Part shown: piece by piece, positions 48,901 to 61,782 of the stretch | Layout of the letters: each line of letters starts with the position of its first letter | How positions within the stretch are numbered: position 1 is the stretch's first letter | From: Auanema rhodensis | Lineage: Eukaryota; Nematoda; Chromadorea; Rhabditida; Rhabditidae | Assembly: GCA_964057225.1 (NCBI GenBank) | Contig: OZ059896.1 | Span: forward strand, 19,402,501 to 19,466,500 | DNA length: 64,000 nucleotides | Reading direction: 5' to 3' | The notes under the pieces: model-generated | Database searches by the model: none | What the model was told of the DNA's origin: nothing | Seen by the model: the letters and a program-made list of their open reading frames with translations, nothing else | Position numbers and translations under genes: made by a program

Positions 48901-51246
48901 TGAGAAACGCTTAATACAAAAATTAGTTATGATCGTTTGAAAAATGATGCATTAGTGTATGTTGAGTTTCCATGTACACTCAACATTGCTTCCAAAAACA
49001 TTTTGACAAAAATTTTTTCGAAAAATTTCTAAATAATTTAGCAAAAAGTAGATGTTTTTAGATTCTTTTTTTCAAGGCAATAACGATGGACAATGTTATT
49101 CAACGAAAAAATTAATTCTTCAGGGTGAAAATCGAGGATATAAGTGTGAACTTATATCAGTTGATATCTCGGTGCATTTTTAAGCTAGCGCAAATCTGAT
49201 AACACAGATCGACGCAGCTTAAAAATCCACATCGAATGCACTATACTACATTGAGAAACGCTTAATACAAAAATTAGTTATGATCGTTTGAAAAATGATG
49301 CATTAGTGTATGTTGAGTTTCCATGTACACTCAACATTGCTTCCAAAAACATTTTGACAAAAATTTTTTCAAAAAATTTCAAAATAATTCAGCAAAAAGT
49401 AGATGTTTTTAGATTCCTTTTTTCAAGGCAAAGACGATGGACAATGTTATTCAACGAAAAAATTAATTCTTCAGGGTGAAAATCGAGGATATAAGTGTGA
49501 ACTTATATCAGTTGATATCTCGGTGCATTTCTAAGCTAGCGCAAATCTGATAACACAGATCGACGCAGCTTAAAAATCCGCATCGAATGCACTATACTAC
49601 ATTGAGAAACGCTTAATACAAAAATTAGTTATGATCGTTTGAAAAATGATGCATTAGTGTATGTTGAGTTTCCATGTACACTCAACATTGCTTCCAAAAA
49701 CATTTTGACAAAAATTTTTTCGAAAAATTTCAAAATAATTTAGCAAAAAGTAGATGTTCTTAGATTCCTTTTTTCAAGGCAAAGACGATGGACATTGTTA
49801 TTCAACGAAAAAATTAATTCTTCAGGGTGAAAATCGAGGATATAAGTGTGAACTTATATCAGTTGATATCTCGGTGCATTTTTAAGCTAGCGCAAATCTG
49901 ATAACACAGATCGACGCAGCTTAAAAATCCGCATCGAATGCACTATACTACATTGAGAAACGCTTAATACAAAAATTAGTTATGATCGTTTGAAAAATGA
50001 TGCATTAGTGTATGTTGAGTTTCCATGTACACTCAACATTGCTTCCAAAAACATTTTGACAAAAATTTTTTCGAAAAATTTCAAAATAATTTAGCAAAAA
50101 GTAGATGTTTTTAGATTCCTTTTTTCAAGGCAAAGACGATGGACAATGTTATTCAACGAAAAAATTAATTCTTCAGGGTGAAAATCGAGGATATAAGTGT
50201 GAACTTATATCAGTTGATATATCGGTGCATTTTTAAGCTAGCGCAAATCTGATAACACAGATCGACGCAGCTTAAAAATCCGCATCGAATGCACTATACT
50301 ACATTGAGAAACGCTTAATACAAAAATTAGTTATGATCGTTTGAAAAATGATGCATTAGTGTATGTTGAGTTTCCATGTACACTCAACATTGCTTCCAAA
50401 AACATTTTGACAAAAATTTTTTCAAAAAATTTCAAAATAATTTAGCAAAAAGTAGATGTTTTTAGATTCCTTTTTTCAAGGCAAAGACGATGGACAATGT
50501 TATTCAACGAAAAAATTAATTCTTCAGGGTGAAAATCGAGGATATAAGTGTGAACTTATATCAGTTGATATCTCGGTGCATTTCTAAGCTAGCGCAAATC
50601 TGATAACACAGATCGACGCAGCTTAAAAATCCGCATCGAATGCACTATACTACATTGAGAAACGCTTAATACAAAAATTAGTTATGATCGTTTGAAAAAT
50701 GATGCATTAGTGTATGTTGAGTTTCCATGTACACTCAACATTGCTTCCAAAAACATTTTGACAAAAATTTTTTCGAAAAATTTCAAAATAATTTAGCAAA
50801 AAGTAGATGTTCTTAGATTCCTTTTTTCAAGGCAAAGACGATGGACATTGTTATTCAACGAAAAAATTAATTCTTCAGGGTGAAAATCGAGGATATAAGT
50901 GTGAACTTATATCAGTTGATATCTCGGTGCATTTTTAAGCTAGCGCAAATCTGATAACACAGATCGACGCAGCTTAAAAATCCGCATCGAATGCACTATA
51001 CTACATTGAGAAACGCTTAATACAAAAATTAGTTATGATCGTTTGAAAAATGATGCATTAGTGTATGTTGAGTTTCCATGTACACTCAACATTGCTTCCA
51101 AAAACATTTTGACAAAAATTTTTTCGAAAAATTTCAAAATAATTTAGCAAAAAGTAGATGTTTTTAGATTCCTTTTTTCAAGGCAAAGACGATGGACAAT
51201 GTTATTCAACGAAAAAATTAATTCTTCAGGGTGAAAATCGAGGATA
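45982..51246 (+). repeat. Trimer higher-order repeat zone (1053 bp) with an inserted recombinant pair
   Basis: After two monomers of the TCTAAAT and CCACATC types (45982, 46333), a trimer is seen at 46684, 47737 and 50194: p28 A with p231 A; p40 C (TTTCTAAG) with p268 C and p304 T; consensus. Between the second and third trimers, 48790-50193 holds a copy with p241 T, p277 T and CAATAACG, a CCACATC/p231 A hybrid copy (49141), then the p40 C and consensus types. The hybrid also carries the unique p250 T>C that removes a stop codon. Confidence 0.88.
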
Positions 51247-54200
51247 TAAGTGTGAACTTATATCAGTTGATATCTCGGTGCATTTTTAAGCTAGCGCAAA
51301 TCTGATAACACAGATCGACGCAGCTTAAAAATCCGCATCGAATGCACTATACTACATTGAGAAACGCTTAATACAAAAATTAGTTATGATCGTTTGAAAA
51401 ATGATGCATTAGTGTATGTTGAGTTTCCATGTACACTCAACATTGCTTCCAAAAACATTTTGACAAAAATTTTTTCGAAAAATTTCAAAATAATTTAGCG
51501 AAAAGTAGATGTTTTTAGATTCTTTTTTTCAAGGCAAAGACGATGGACAATGTTATTCAACGAAAAAATTAATTCTTCAGGGTGAAAATCGAGGATATAA
51601 GTGTGAACTTATATCAGTTGATATATCGGTGCATTTTTAAGCTAGCGCAAATCTGATAACACAGATCGACGCAGCTTAAAAATCCGCATCGAATGCACTA
51701 TACTACATTGAGAAACGCTTAATACAAAAATTAGTTATGATCGTTTGAAAAATGATGCATTAGTGTATGTTGAGTTTCCATGTACACTCAACATTGCTTC
51801 CAAAAACATTTTGACAAAAATTTTTTCGAAAAATTTCTAAATAATTTAGCAAAAAGTAGATGTTTTTAGATTCTTTTTTTCAAGGCAATAACGATGGACA
51901 ATGTTATTCAACGAAAAAATTAATTCTTCAGGGTGAAAATCGAGGATATAAGTGTGAACTTATATCAGTTGATATCTCGGTGCATTTTTAAGCTAGCGCA
52001 AATCTGATAACACAGATCGACGCAGCTTAAAAATCCACATCGAATGCACTATACTACATTGAGAAACGCTTAATACAAAAATTAGTTATGATCGTTTGAA
52101 AAATGATGCATTAGTGTATGTTGAGTTTCCATGTACACTCAACATTGCTTCCAAAAACATTTTGACAAAAATTTTTTCGAAAAATTTCAAAATAATTTAG
52201 CAAAAAGTAGATGTTTTTAGATTCCTTCTTTCAAGGCAAAGACGATGGACAATGTTATTCAACGAAAAAATTAATTCTTCAGGGTGAAAATCGAGGATAT
52301 AAGTGTGAACTTATATCAGTTGATATATCGGTGCATTTTTAAGCTAGCGCAAATCTGATAACACAGATCGACGCAGCTTAAAAATCCGCATCGAATGCAC
52401 TATACTACATTGAAAAACGCTTAATACAAAAATTAGTTATGATCGTTTGAAAAATGATGCATTAGTGTATGTTGAGTTTCCATGTACACTCAACATTGCT
52501 TCCAAAAACATTTTGACAAAAATTTTTTCAAAAAATTTCAAAATAATTTAGCAAAAAGTAGATGTTTTTAGATTCCTTTTTTTCAAGGCAAAGACGATGG
52601 ACAATGTTATTCAACGAAAAAATTAATTCTTCAGGGTGAAAATCGAGGATATAAGTGTGAACTTATATCAGTTGATATCTCGGTGCATTTTTAAGCTAGC
52701 GCAAATCTGATAACACAGATCGACGCAGCTTAAAAATCCACATCGAATGCACTATACTACATTGAGAAACGCTTAATACAAAAATTAGTTATGATCGTTT
52801 GAAAAATGATGCATTAGTGTATGTTGAGTTTCCATGTACACTCAACATTGCTTCCAAAAACATTTTGACAAAAATTTTTTCGAAAAATTTCAAAATAATT
52901 TAGCAAAAAGTAGATGTTTTTAGATTCCTTCTTTCAAGGCAAAGACGATGGACAATGTTATTCAACGAAAAAATTAATTCTTCAGGGTGAAAATCGAGGA
53001 TATAAGTGTGAACTTATATCAGTTGATATATCGGTGCATTTTTAAGCTAGCGCAAATCTGATAACACAGATCGACGCAGCTTAAAAATCCGCATCGAATG
53101 CACTATACTACATTGAAAAACGCTTAATACAAAAATTTGTTATGATCGTTTGAAAAATGATGCATTAGTGTATGTTGAGTTTCCATGTACACTCAACATT
53201 GCTTCCAAAAACATTTTGACAAAAATTTTTTCAAAAAATTTCAAAATAATTTAGCAAAAAGTAGATGTTTTTAGATTCCTTTTTTTCAAGGCAAAGACGA
53301 TGGACAATGTTATTCAACGAAAAAATTAATTCTTCAGGGTGAAAATCGAGGATATAAGTGTGAACTTATATCAGTTGATATCTCGGTGCATTTTTAAGCT
53401 AGCGCAAATCTGATAACACAGATCGACGCAGCTTAAAAATCCGCATCGAATGCACTATACTACATTGAGAAACGCTTAATACAAAAATTAGTTATGATCG
53501 TTTGAAAAATGATGCATTAGTGTATGTTGAGTTTCCATGTACACTCAACATTGCTTCCAAAAACATTTTGACAAAAATTTTTTCGAAAAATTTCAAAATA
53601 ATTTAGCGAAAAGTAGATGTTTTTAGATTCTTTTTTACAAGGCAAAGACGATGGACAATGTTATTCAACGAAAAAATTAATTCTTCAGGGTGAAAATCGA
53701 GGATATAAGTGTGAACTTATATCAGTTGATATATCGGTGCATTTTTAAGCTAGCGCAAATCTGATAACACAGATCGACGCAGCTTAAAAATTCGCATCGA
53801 ATGCACTATACTACATTGAGAAACGCTTAATACAAAAATTAGTTATGATCGTTTGAAAAATGATGCATTAGTGTATGTTGAGTTTCCATGTACACTCAAC
53901 ATTGCTTCCAAAAACATTTTGACAAAAATTTTTTCGAAAAATTTCTAAATAATTTAGCAAAAAGTAGATGTTTTTAGATTCTTTTTTTCAAGGCAATAAC
54001 GATGGACAATGTTATTCAACGAAAAAATTAATTCTTCAGGGTGAAAATCGAGGATATAAGTGTGAACTTATATCAGTTGATATCTCGGTGCATTTTTAAG
54101 CTAGCGCAAATCTGATAACACAGATCGACGCAGCTTAAAAATCCACATCGAATGCACTATACTACATTGAGAAACGCTTAATACAAAAATTAGTTATGAT

Positions 54201-57200
54201 CGTTTGAAAAATGATGCATTAGTGTATGTTGAGTTTCCATGTACACTCAACATTGCTTCCAAAAACATTTTGACAAAAATTTTTTCGAAAAATTTCAAAA
54301 TAATTTAGCAAAAAGTAGATGTTTTTAGATTCCTTCTTTCAAGGCAAAGACGATGGACAATGTTATTCAACGAAAAAATTAATTCTTCAGGGTGAAAATC
54401 GAGGATATAAGTGTGAACTTATATCAGTTGATATATCGGTGCATTTTTAAGCTAGCGCAAATCTGATAACACAGATCGACGCAGCTTAAAAATCCGCATC
54501 GAATGCACTATACTACATTGAAAAACGCTTAATACAAAAATTAGTTATGATCGTTTGAAAAATGATGCATTAGTGTATGTTGAGTTTCCATGTACACTCA
54601 ACATTGCTTCCAAAAACATTTTGACAAAAATTTTTTCAAAAAATTTCAAAATAATTTAGCAAAAAGTAGATGTTTTTAGATTCCTTTTTTTCAAGGCAAA
54701 GACGATGGACAATGTTATTCAACGAAAAAATTAATTCTTCAGGGTGAAAATCGAGGATATAAGTGTGAACTTATATCAGTTGATATCTCGGTGCATTTTT
54801 AAGCTAGCGCAAATCTGATAACACAGATCGACGCAGCTTAAAAATCCGCATCGAATGCACTATACTACATTGAGAAACGCTTAATACAAAAATTAGTTAT
54901 GATCGTTTGAAAAATGATGCATTAGTGTATGTTGAGTTTCCATGTACACTCAACATTGCTTCCAAAAACATTTTGACAAAAATTTTTTCGAAAAATTTCA
55001 AAATAATTTAGCAAAAAGTAGATGTTCTTAGATTCCTTTTTTCAAGGCAAAGACGATGGACATTGTTATTCAACGAAAAAATTAATTCTTCAGGGTGAAA
55101 ATCGAGGATATAAGTGTGAACTTATATCAGTTGATATATCGGTGCATTTTTAAGCTAGCGCAAATCTGATAACACAGATCGACGCAGCTTAAAAATCCGC
55201 ATCGAATGCACTATACTACATTGAGAAACGCTTAATACAAAAATTAGTTATGATCGTTTGAAAAATGATGCATTAGTGTATGTTGAGTTTCCATGTACAC
55301 TAAACATTGCTTCCAAAAACATTTTGACAAAAATTTTTTCGAAAAATTTCAAAATAATTTAGCAAAAAGTAGATGTTTTTAGATTCCTTTTTTTCAAGGC
55401 AAAGACGATGGACAATGTTATTCAACGAAAAAATTAATTCTTCAGGGTGAAAATCGAGGATATAAGTGTGAACTTATATCAGTTGATATCTCGGTGCATT
55501 TTTAAGCTAGCGCAAATCTGATAACACAGATCGACGCAGCTTAAAAATCCGCATCGAATGCACTATACTATATTGAGAAACGCTTAATACAAAAATTAGT
55601 TATGATCGTTTGAAAAATGATGCATTAGTGTATGTTGAGTTTCCATGTACACTCAACATTGCTTCCAAAAACATTTTGACAAAAATTTTTTCGAAAAATT
55701 TCAAAATAATTTAGCAAAAAGTAGATGTTCTTAGATTCCTTTTTTCAAGGCAAAGACGATGGACATTGTTATTCAACGAAAAAATTAATTCTTCAGGGTG
55801 AAAATCGAGGATATAAGTGTGAACTTATATCAGTTGATATATCGGTGCATTTTTAAGCTAGCGCAAATCTGATAACACAGATCGACGCAGCTTAAAAATC
55901 CGCATCGAATGCACTATACTACATTGAGAAACGCTTAATACAAAAATTAGTTATGATCGTTTGAAAAATGATGCATTAGTGTATGTTGAGTTTCCATGTA
56001 CACTCAACATTGCTTCCAAAAACATTTTGACAAAAATTTTTTCGAAAAATTTCAAAATAATTTAGCAAAAAGTAGATGTTTTTAGATTCCTTCTTTCAAG
56101 GCAAAGACGATGGACAATGTTATTCAACGAAAAAATTAATTCTTCAGGGTGAAAATCGAGGATATAAGTGTGAACTTATATCAGTTGATATATCGGTGCA
56201 TTTTTAAGCTAGCGCAAATCTGATAACACAGATGGACGCAGCTTAAAAATCCGCATCGAATGCACTATACTACATTGAAAAACGCTTAATACAAAAATTA
56301 GTTATGATCGTTTGAAAAATGATGCATTAGTGTATGTTGAGTTTCCATGTACACTCAACATTGCTTCCAAAAACATTTTGACAAAAATTTTTTCAAAAAA
56401 TTTCAAAATAATTTAGCAAAAAGTAGATGTTTTTAGATTCCTTTTTTTCAAGGCAAAGACGATGGACAATGTTATTCAACGAAAAAATTAATTCTTCAGG
56501 GTGAAAATCGAGGATATAAGTGTGAACTTATATCAGTTGATATCTCGGTGCATTTTTAAGCTAGCGCAAATCTGATAACACAGATCGACGCAGCTTAAAA
56601 ATCCGCATCGAATGCACTATACTACATTGAGAAACGCTTAATACAAAAATTAGTTATGATCGTTTGAAAAATGATGCATTAGTGTATGTTGAGTTTCCAT
56701 GTACACTCAACATTGCTTCCAAAAACATTTTGACAAAAATTTTTTCGAAAAATTTCAAAATAATTTAGCAAAAATTAGATGTTCTTAGATTCCTTTTTTC
56801 AAGGCAAAGACGATGGACATTGTTATTCAACGAAAAAATTAATTCTTCAGGGTGAAAATCGAGGATATAAGTGTGAACTTATATCAGTTGATATATCGGT
56901 GCATTTTTAAGCTAGCGCAAATCTGATAACACAGATCGACGCAGCTTAAAAATCCGCATCGAATGCACTATACTACATTGAGAAACGCTTAATACAAAAA
57001 TTAGTTATGATCGTTTGAAAAATGATGCATTAGTGTATGTTGAGTTTCCATGTACACTAAACATTGCTTCCAAAAACATTTTGACAAAAATTTTTTCGAA
57101 AAATTTCAAAATAATTTAGCAAAAAGTAGATGTTTTTAGATTCCTTTTTTTCAAGGCAAAGACGATGGACAATGTTATTCAACGAAAAAATTAATTCTTC

Positions 57201-57921
57201 AGGGTGAAAATCGAGGATATAAGTGTGAACTTATATCAGTTGATATCTCGGTGCATTTTTAAGCTAGCGCAAATCTGATAACACAGATCGACGCAGCTTA
57301 AAAATCCGCATCGAATGCACTATACTACATTGAGAAACGCTTAATACAAAAATTAGTTATGATCGTTTGAAAAATGATGCATTAGTGTATGTTGAGTTTC
57401 CATGTACACTCAACATTGCTTCCAAAAACATTTTGACAAAAATTTTTTCGAAAAATTTCAAAATAATTTAGCAAAAAGTAGATGTTCTTAGATTCCTTTT
57501 TTCAAGGCAAAGACGATGGACATTGTTATTCAACGAAAAAATTAATTCTTCAGGGTGAAAATCGAGGATATAAGTGTGAACTTATATCAGTTGATATATC
57601 GGTGCATTTTTAAGCTAGCGCAAATCTGATAACACAGATCGACGCAGCTTAAAAATCCGCATCGAATGCACTATACTACATTGAGAAACGCTTAATACAA
57701 AAATTAGTTATGATCGTTTGAAAAATGATGCATTAGTGTATGTTGAGTTTCCATGTACACTAAACATTGCTTCCAAAAACATTTTGACAAAAATTTTTTC
57801 GAAAAATTTCAAAATAATTTAGCAAAAAGTAGATGTTTTTAGATTTCTTTTTTCAAGGCAAAGACGATGGACAATGTTATTCAACGAAAAAATTAATTCT
57901 TCAGGGTGAAAATCGAGGATA
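51247..57921 (+). repeat. Array segment containing all six 352-bp monomers
   Basis: This segment of 19 monomers is the only place where length changes. Monomers at 52300, 53003, 54408, 55111, 56165 and 56868 read CC followed by seven Ts before CAAGG, where the consensus has six Ts (p278-p283). Four of them (52300, 53003, 54408, 56165) share TTGAAAAAC and p231 A. Two (55111, 56868) instead share ACTAAAC. Local order repeats are CCACATC then TTGAAAAAC/+T (51949-52651 and 52652-53354), and p268 C/p304 T then ACTAAAC (54760, 56517, 57220). TTTAGCGAAAAG (p254 A>G) marks 51247 and 53355. Confidence 0.9.
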
Positions 57922-59676
57922 TAAGTGTGAACTTATATCAGTTGATATATCGGTGCATTTTTAAGCTAGCGCAAATCTGATAACACAGATCGACGCAGCT
58001 TAAAAATCCGCATCGAATGCACTATACTACATTGAGAAACGCTTAATACAAAAATTAGTTATGATCGTTTGAAAAATGATGCATTAGTGTATGTTGAGTT
58101 TCCATGTACACTCAACATTGCTTCCAAAAACATTTTGACAAAAATTTTTTCGAAAAATTTCTAAATAATTTAGCAAAAAGTAGATGTTTTTAGATTCCTT
58201 TTTTCAAGGCAAAGACGATGGACAATGTTATTCAACGAAAAAATTAATTCTTCAGGGTGAAAATCGAGGATATAAGTGTGAACTTATATCAGTTGATATA
58301 TCGGTGCATTTTTAAGCTAGCGCAAATCTGATAACACAGATCGACGCAGCTTAAAAATCCGCATCGAATGCACTATACTACATTGAGAAACGCTTAATAC
58401 AAAAATTAGTTTTGATCGTTTGAAAAATGATGCATTAGTGTATGTTGAGTTTCCATGTACACTCAACATTGCTTCCAAAAACATTTTGACAAAAATTTTT
58501 TCGAAAAATTTCTAAATAATTTAGCAAAAAGTAGATGTTTTTAGATTCTTTTTTTCAAGGCAAAGACGATGGACAATGTTATTCAACGAAAAAATTAATT
58601 CTTCAGGGTGAAAATCGAGGATATAAGTGTGAACTTATATCAGTTGATATCTCGGTGCATTTTTAAGCTAGCGCAAATTTGATAACACAGATCGACGCAG
58701 CTTAAAAATCCGCATCGAATGCACTATACTACATTGAGAAACGCTTAATACAAAAATTAGTTATGATCGTTTGAAAAATGATGCATTAGTGTATGTTGAG
58801 TTTCCATGTACACTCAACATTGCTTCCAAAAACATTTTGACAAAAATTTTTTCGAAAAATTTCTAAATAATTTAGCAAAAAGTAGATGTTTTTAGATTCC
58901 TTTTTTCAAGGCAAAGACGATGGACAATGTTATTCAACGAAAAAATTAATTCTTCAGGGTGAAAATCGAGGATATAAGTGTGAACTTATATCAGTTGATA
59001 TATCGGTGCATTTTTAAGCTAGCGCAAATCTGATAACACAGATCGACGCAGCTTAAAAATCCGCATCGAATGCACTATACTACATTGAGAAACGCTTAAT
59101 ACAAAAATTAGTTATGATCGTTTGAAAAATGATGCATTAGTGTATGTTGAGTTTCCATGTACACTCAACATTGCTTCCAAAAACATTTTGACAAAAATTT
59201 TTTCGAAAAATTTCTAAATAATTTAGCAAAAAGTAGATGTTTTTAGATTCTTTTTTTCAAGGCAAAGACGATGGACAATGTTATTCAACGAAAAAATTAA
59301 TTCTTCAGGGTGAAAATCGAGGATATAAGTGTGAACTTATATCAGTTGATATCTCGGTGCATTTTTAAGCTAGCGCAAATTTGATAACACAGATCGACGC
59401 AGCTTAAAAATCCGCATCGAATGCACTATACTACATTGAGAAACGCTTAATACAAAAATTAGTTATGATCGTTTGAAAAATGATGCATTAGTGTATGTTG
59501 AGTTTCCATGTACACTCAACATTGCTTCCAAAAACATTTTGACAAAAATTTTTTCGAAAAATTTCAAAATAATTTAGCAAAAAGTAGATGTTTTTAGATT
59601 CCTTTTTTCAAGGCAAAGACGATGGACAATGTTATTCAACGAAAAAATTAATTCTTCAGGGTGAAAATCGAGGATA
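57922..59676 (+). repeat. Dimer higher-order repeat (702 bp), two copies after a lead monomer
   Basis: The lead monomer at 57922 has p28 A and TCTAAAT. The dimers 58273-58974 and 58975-59676 each contain a copy with p28 A, TCTAAAT and p277 T, then a copy with p56 T and an unchanged p79. They differ by GTTTTGATC (p140 A>T) in the first copy at 58273 and by p241 T in the second monomer of the first dimer. The p56 T without p79 C combination is the same as in the ATACTGC copies further left, but p108 is A here. Confidence 0.87.
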
Positions 59677-61782
59677 TAAGTGTGAACTTATATCAGTTGA
59701 TATCTCGGTGCATTTTTAAGCTAGCGCAAATCTGATAACACAGATCGACGCAGCTTAAAAATCCGCATCGAATGCACTATACTACATTGAGAAACGCTTA
59801 ATACAAAAATTAGTTATGATCGTTTGAAAAATGATGCATTAGTGTATGTTGAGTTTCCATGTACACTCAACATTGCTTCCAAAAACATTTTGACAAAAAT
59901 TTTTTCAAAAAATTTCAAAATAATTTAGCAAAAAGTAGATGTTTTTAGATTCTTTTTTTCAAGGCAAAGACGATGGACAATGTTATTCAACGAAAAAATT
60001 AATTCTTCAGGGTGAAAATCGAAGATATAAGTGTGAACTTATATCAGTTGATATATCGGTGCATTTTTAAGCTAGCGCAAATCTGATAACACAGATCGAC
60101 GCAGCTTAAAAATCCGCATCGAATGCACTATACTACATTGAGAAACGCTTAATACAAAAATTAGTTATGATCGTTTGAAAAATGATGCATTAGTGTATGT
60201 TGAGTTTCCATGTACACTCAACATTGCTTCCAAAAACATTTTGACAAAAATTTTTTCGAAAAATTTCTAAATAATTTAGCAAAAAGTAGATGTTTTTAGA
60301 TTCTTTTTTTCAAGGCAAAGACGATGGACAATGTTATTCAACGAAAAAATTAATTCTTCAGGGTGAAAATCGAGGATATAAGTGTGAACTTATATCAGTT
60401 GATATCTCGGTGCATTTTTAAGCTAGCGCAAATCTGATAACACAGATCGACGCAGCTTAAAAATCCACATCGAATGCACTATACTACATTGAGAAACGCT
60501 TAATACAAAAATTAGTTATGATCGTTTGAAAAATGAAGCATTAGTGTATGTTGAGTTTCCATGTACACTCAACATTGCTTCCAAAAACATTTTGACAAAA
60601 ATTTTTTCGAAAAATTTCAAAATAATTTAGCAAAAAGTAGATGTTTTTAGATTCCTTCTTTCAAGGCAAAGACGATGGACAATGTTATTCAACGAAAAAA
60701 TTAATTCTTCAGGGTGAAAATCGAGGATATATGTGTGAACTTATATCAGTTGATATCTCGGTGCATTTTTAAGCTAGCGCAAATCTGATAACACAGATCG
60801 ACGCAGCTTAAAAATCCGCATCGAATGCACTATACTACATTGAGAAACGCTTAATACAAAAATTAGTTATGATCGTTTGAAAAATGATGCATTAGTGTAT
60901 GTTGAGTTTCCATGTACACTCAACATTGCTTCCAAAAACATTTTGACAAAAATTTTTTCAAAAAATTTCAAAATAATTTAGCAAAAAGTAGATGTTTTTA
61001 GATTCTTTTTTTCAAGGCAAAGACGATGGACAATGTTATTCAACGAAAAAATTAATTCTTCAGGGTGAAAATCGAAGATATAAGTGTGAACTTATATCAG
61101 TTGATATATCGGTGCATTTTTAAGCTAGCGCAAATCTGATAACACAGATCGACGCAGCTTAAAAATCCGCATCGAATGCACTATACTACATTGAGAAACG
61201 CTTAATACAAAAATTAGTTATGATCGTTTGAAAAATGATGCATTAGTGTATGTTGAGTTTCCATGTACACTCAACATTGCTTCCAAAAACATTTTGACAA
61301 AAATTTTTTCGAAAAATTTCTAAATAATTTAGCAAAAAGTAGATGTTTTTAGATTCTTTTTTTCAAGGCAAAGACGATGGACAATGTTATTCAACGAAAA
61401 AATTAATTCTTCAGGGTGAAAATCGAGGATATAAGTGTGAACTTATATCAGTTGATATCTCGGTGCATTTTTAAGCTAGCGCAAATCTGATAACACAGAT
61501 CGACGCAGCTTAAAAATCCACATCGAATGCACTATACTACATTGAGAAACGCTTAATACAAAAATTAGTTATGATCGTTTGAAAAATGAAGCATTAGTGT
61601 ATGTTGAGTTTCCATGTACACTCAACATTGCTTCCAAAAACATTTTGACAAAAATTTTTTCGAAAAATTTCAAAATAATTTAGCAAAAAGTAGATGTTTT
61701 TAGATTCCTTCTTTCAAGGCAAAGACGATGGACAATGTTATTCAACGAAAAAATTAATTCTTCAGGGTGAAAATCGAGGATA
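59677..61782 (+). repeat. Trimer higher-order repeat duplicated in tandem (1053 bp each), very recent
   Basis: The trimer 59677-60729 is repeated at 60730-61782. The slots are: p231 A + p277 T + CGAAGATA (p347 G>A); p28 A + TCTAAAT + p277 T; CCACATC + AAATGAAGC (p159 T>A) + CCTTCTTTC. Three changes that I find nowhere else in the window (p347 A, p159 A, and p3 A>T giving TATGTGTG at 60730 and 61783) are present twice exactly 1053 bp apart. The only mismatch I see between slots is p3 of the first monomer. This places the crossover between p4 and p27 of the monomer (see findings). Confidence 0.93.

Noticed and set aside
49288-49479. Open reading frame of 63 codons starting at TTG
   Set aside because: It lies wholly inside one satellite monomer and exists only because p250 T>C changes the TAG found in the other copies to CAG. 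It needs a non-ATG start, has no upstream signal, and the sequence is low-complexity K/N/F/I-rich, as expected from A/T tracts. The same frame is closed in the surrounding copies. I treat it as chance.
41068-61782. Assembly artefact as the cause of the near-identical tandem blocks
   Set aside because: It cannot be excluded from sequence alone, but the duplicated blocks have several different periods, carry private changes, and join at mosaic monomers that respect the 351-bp register. That fits biological unequal exchange better than one assembly error. Spanning long reads would decide.
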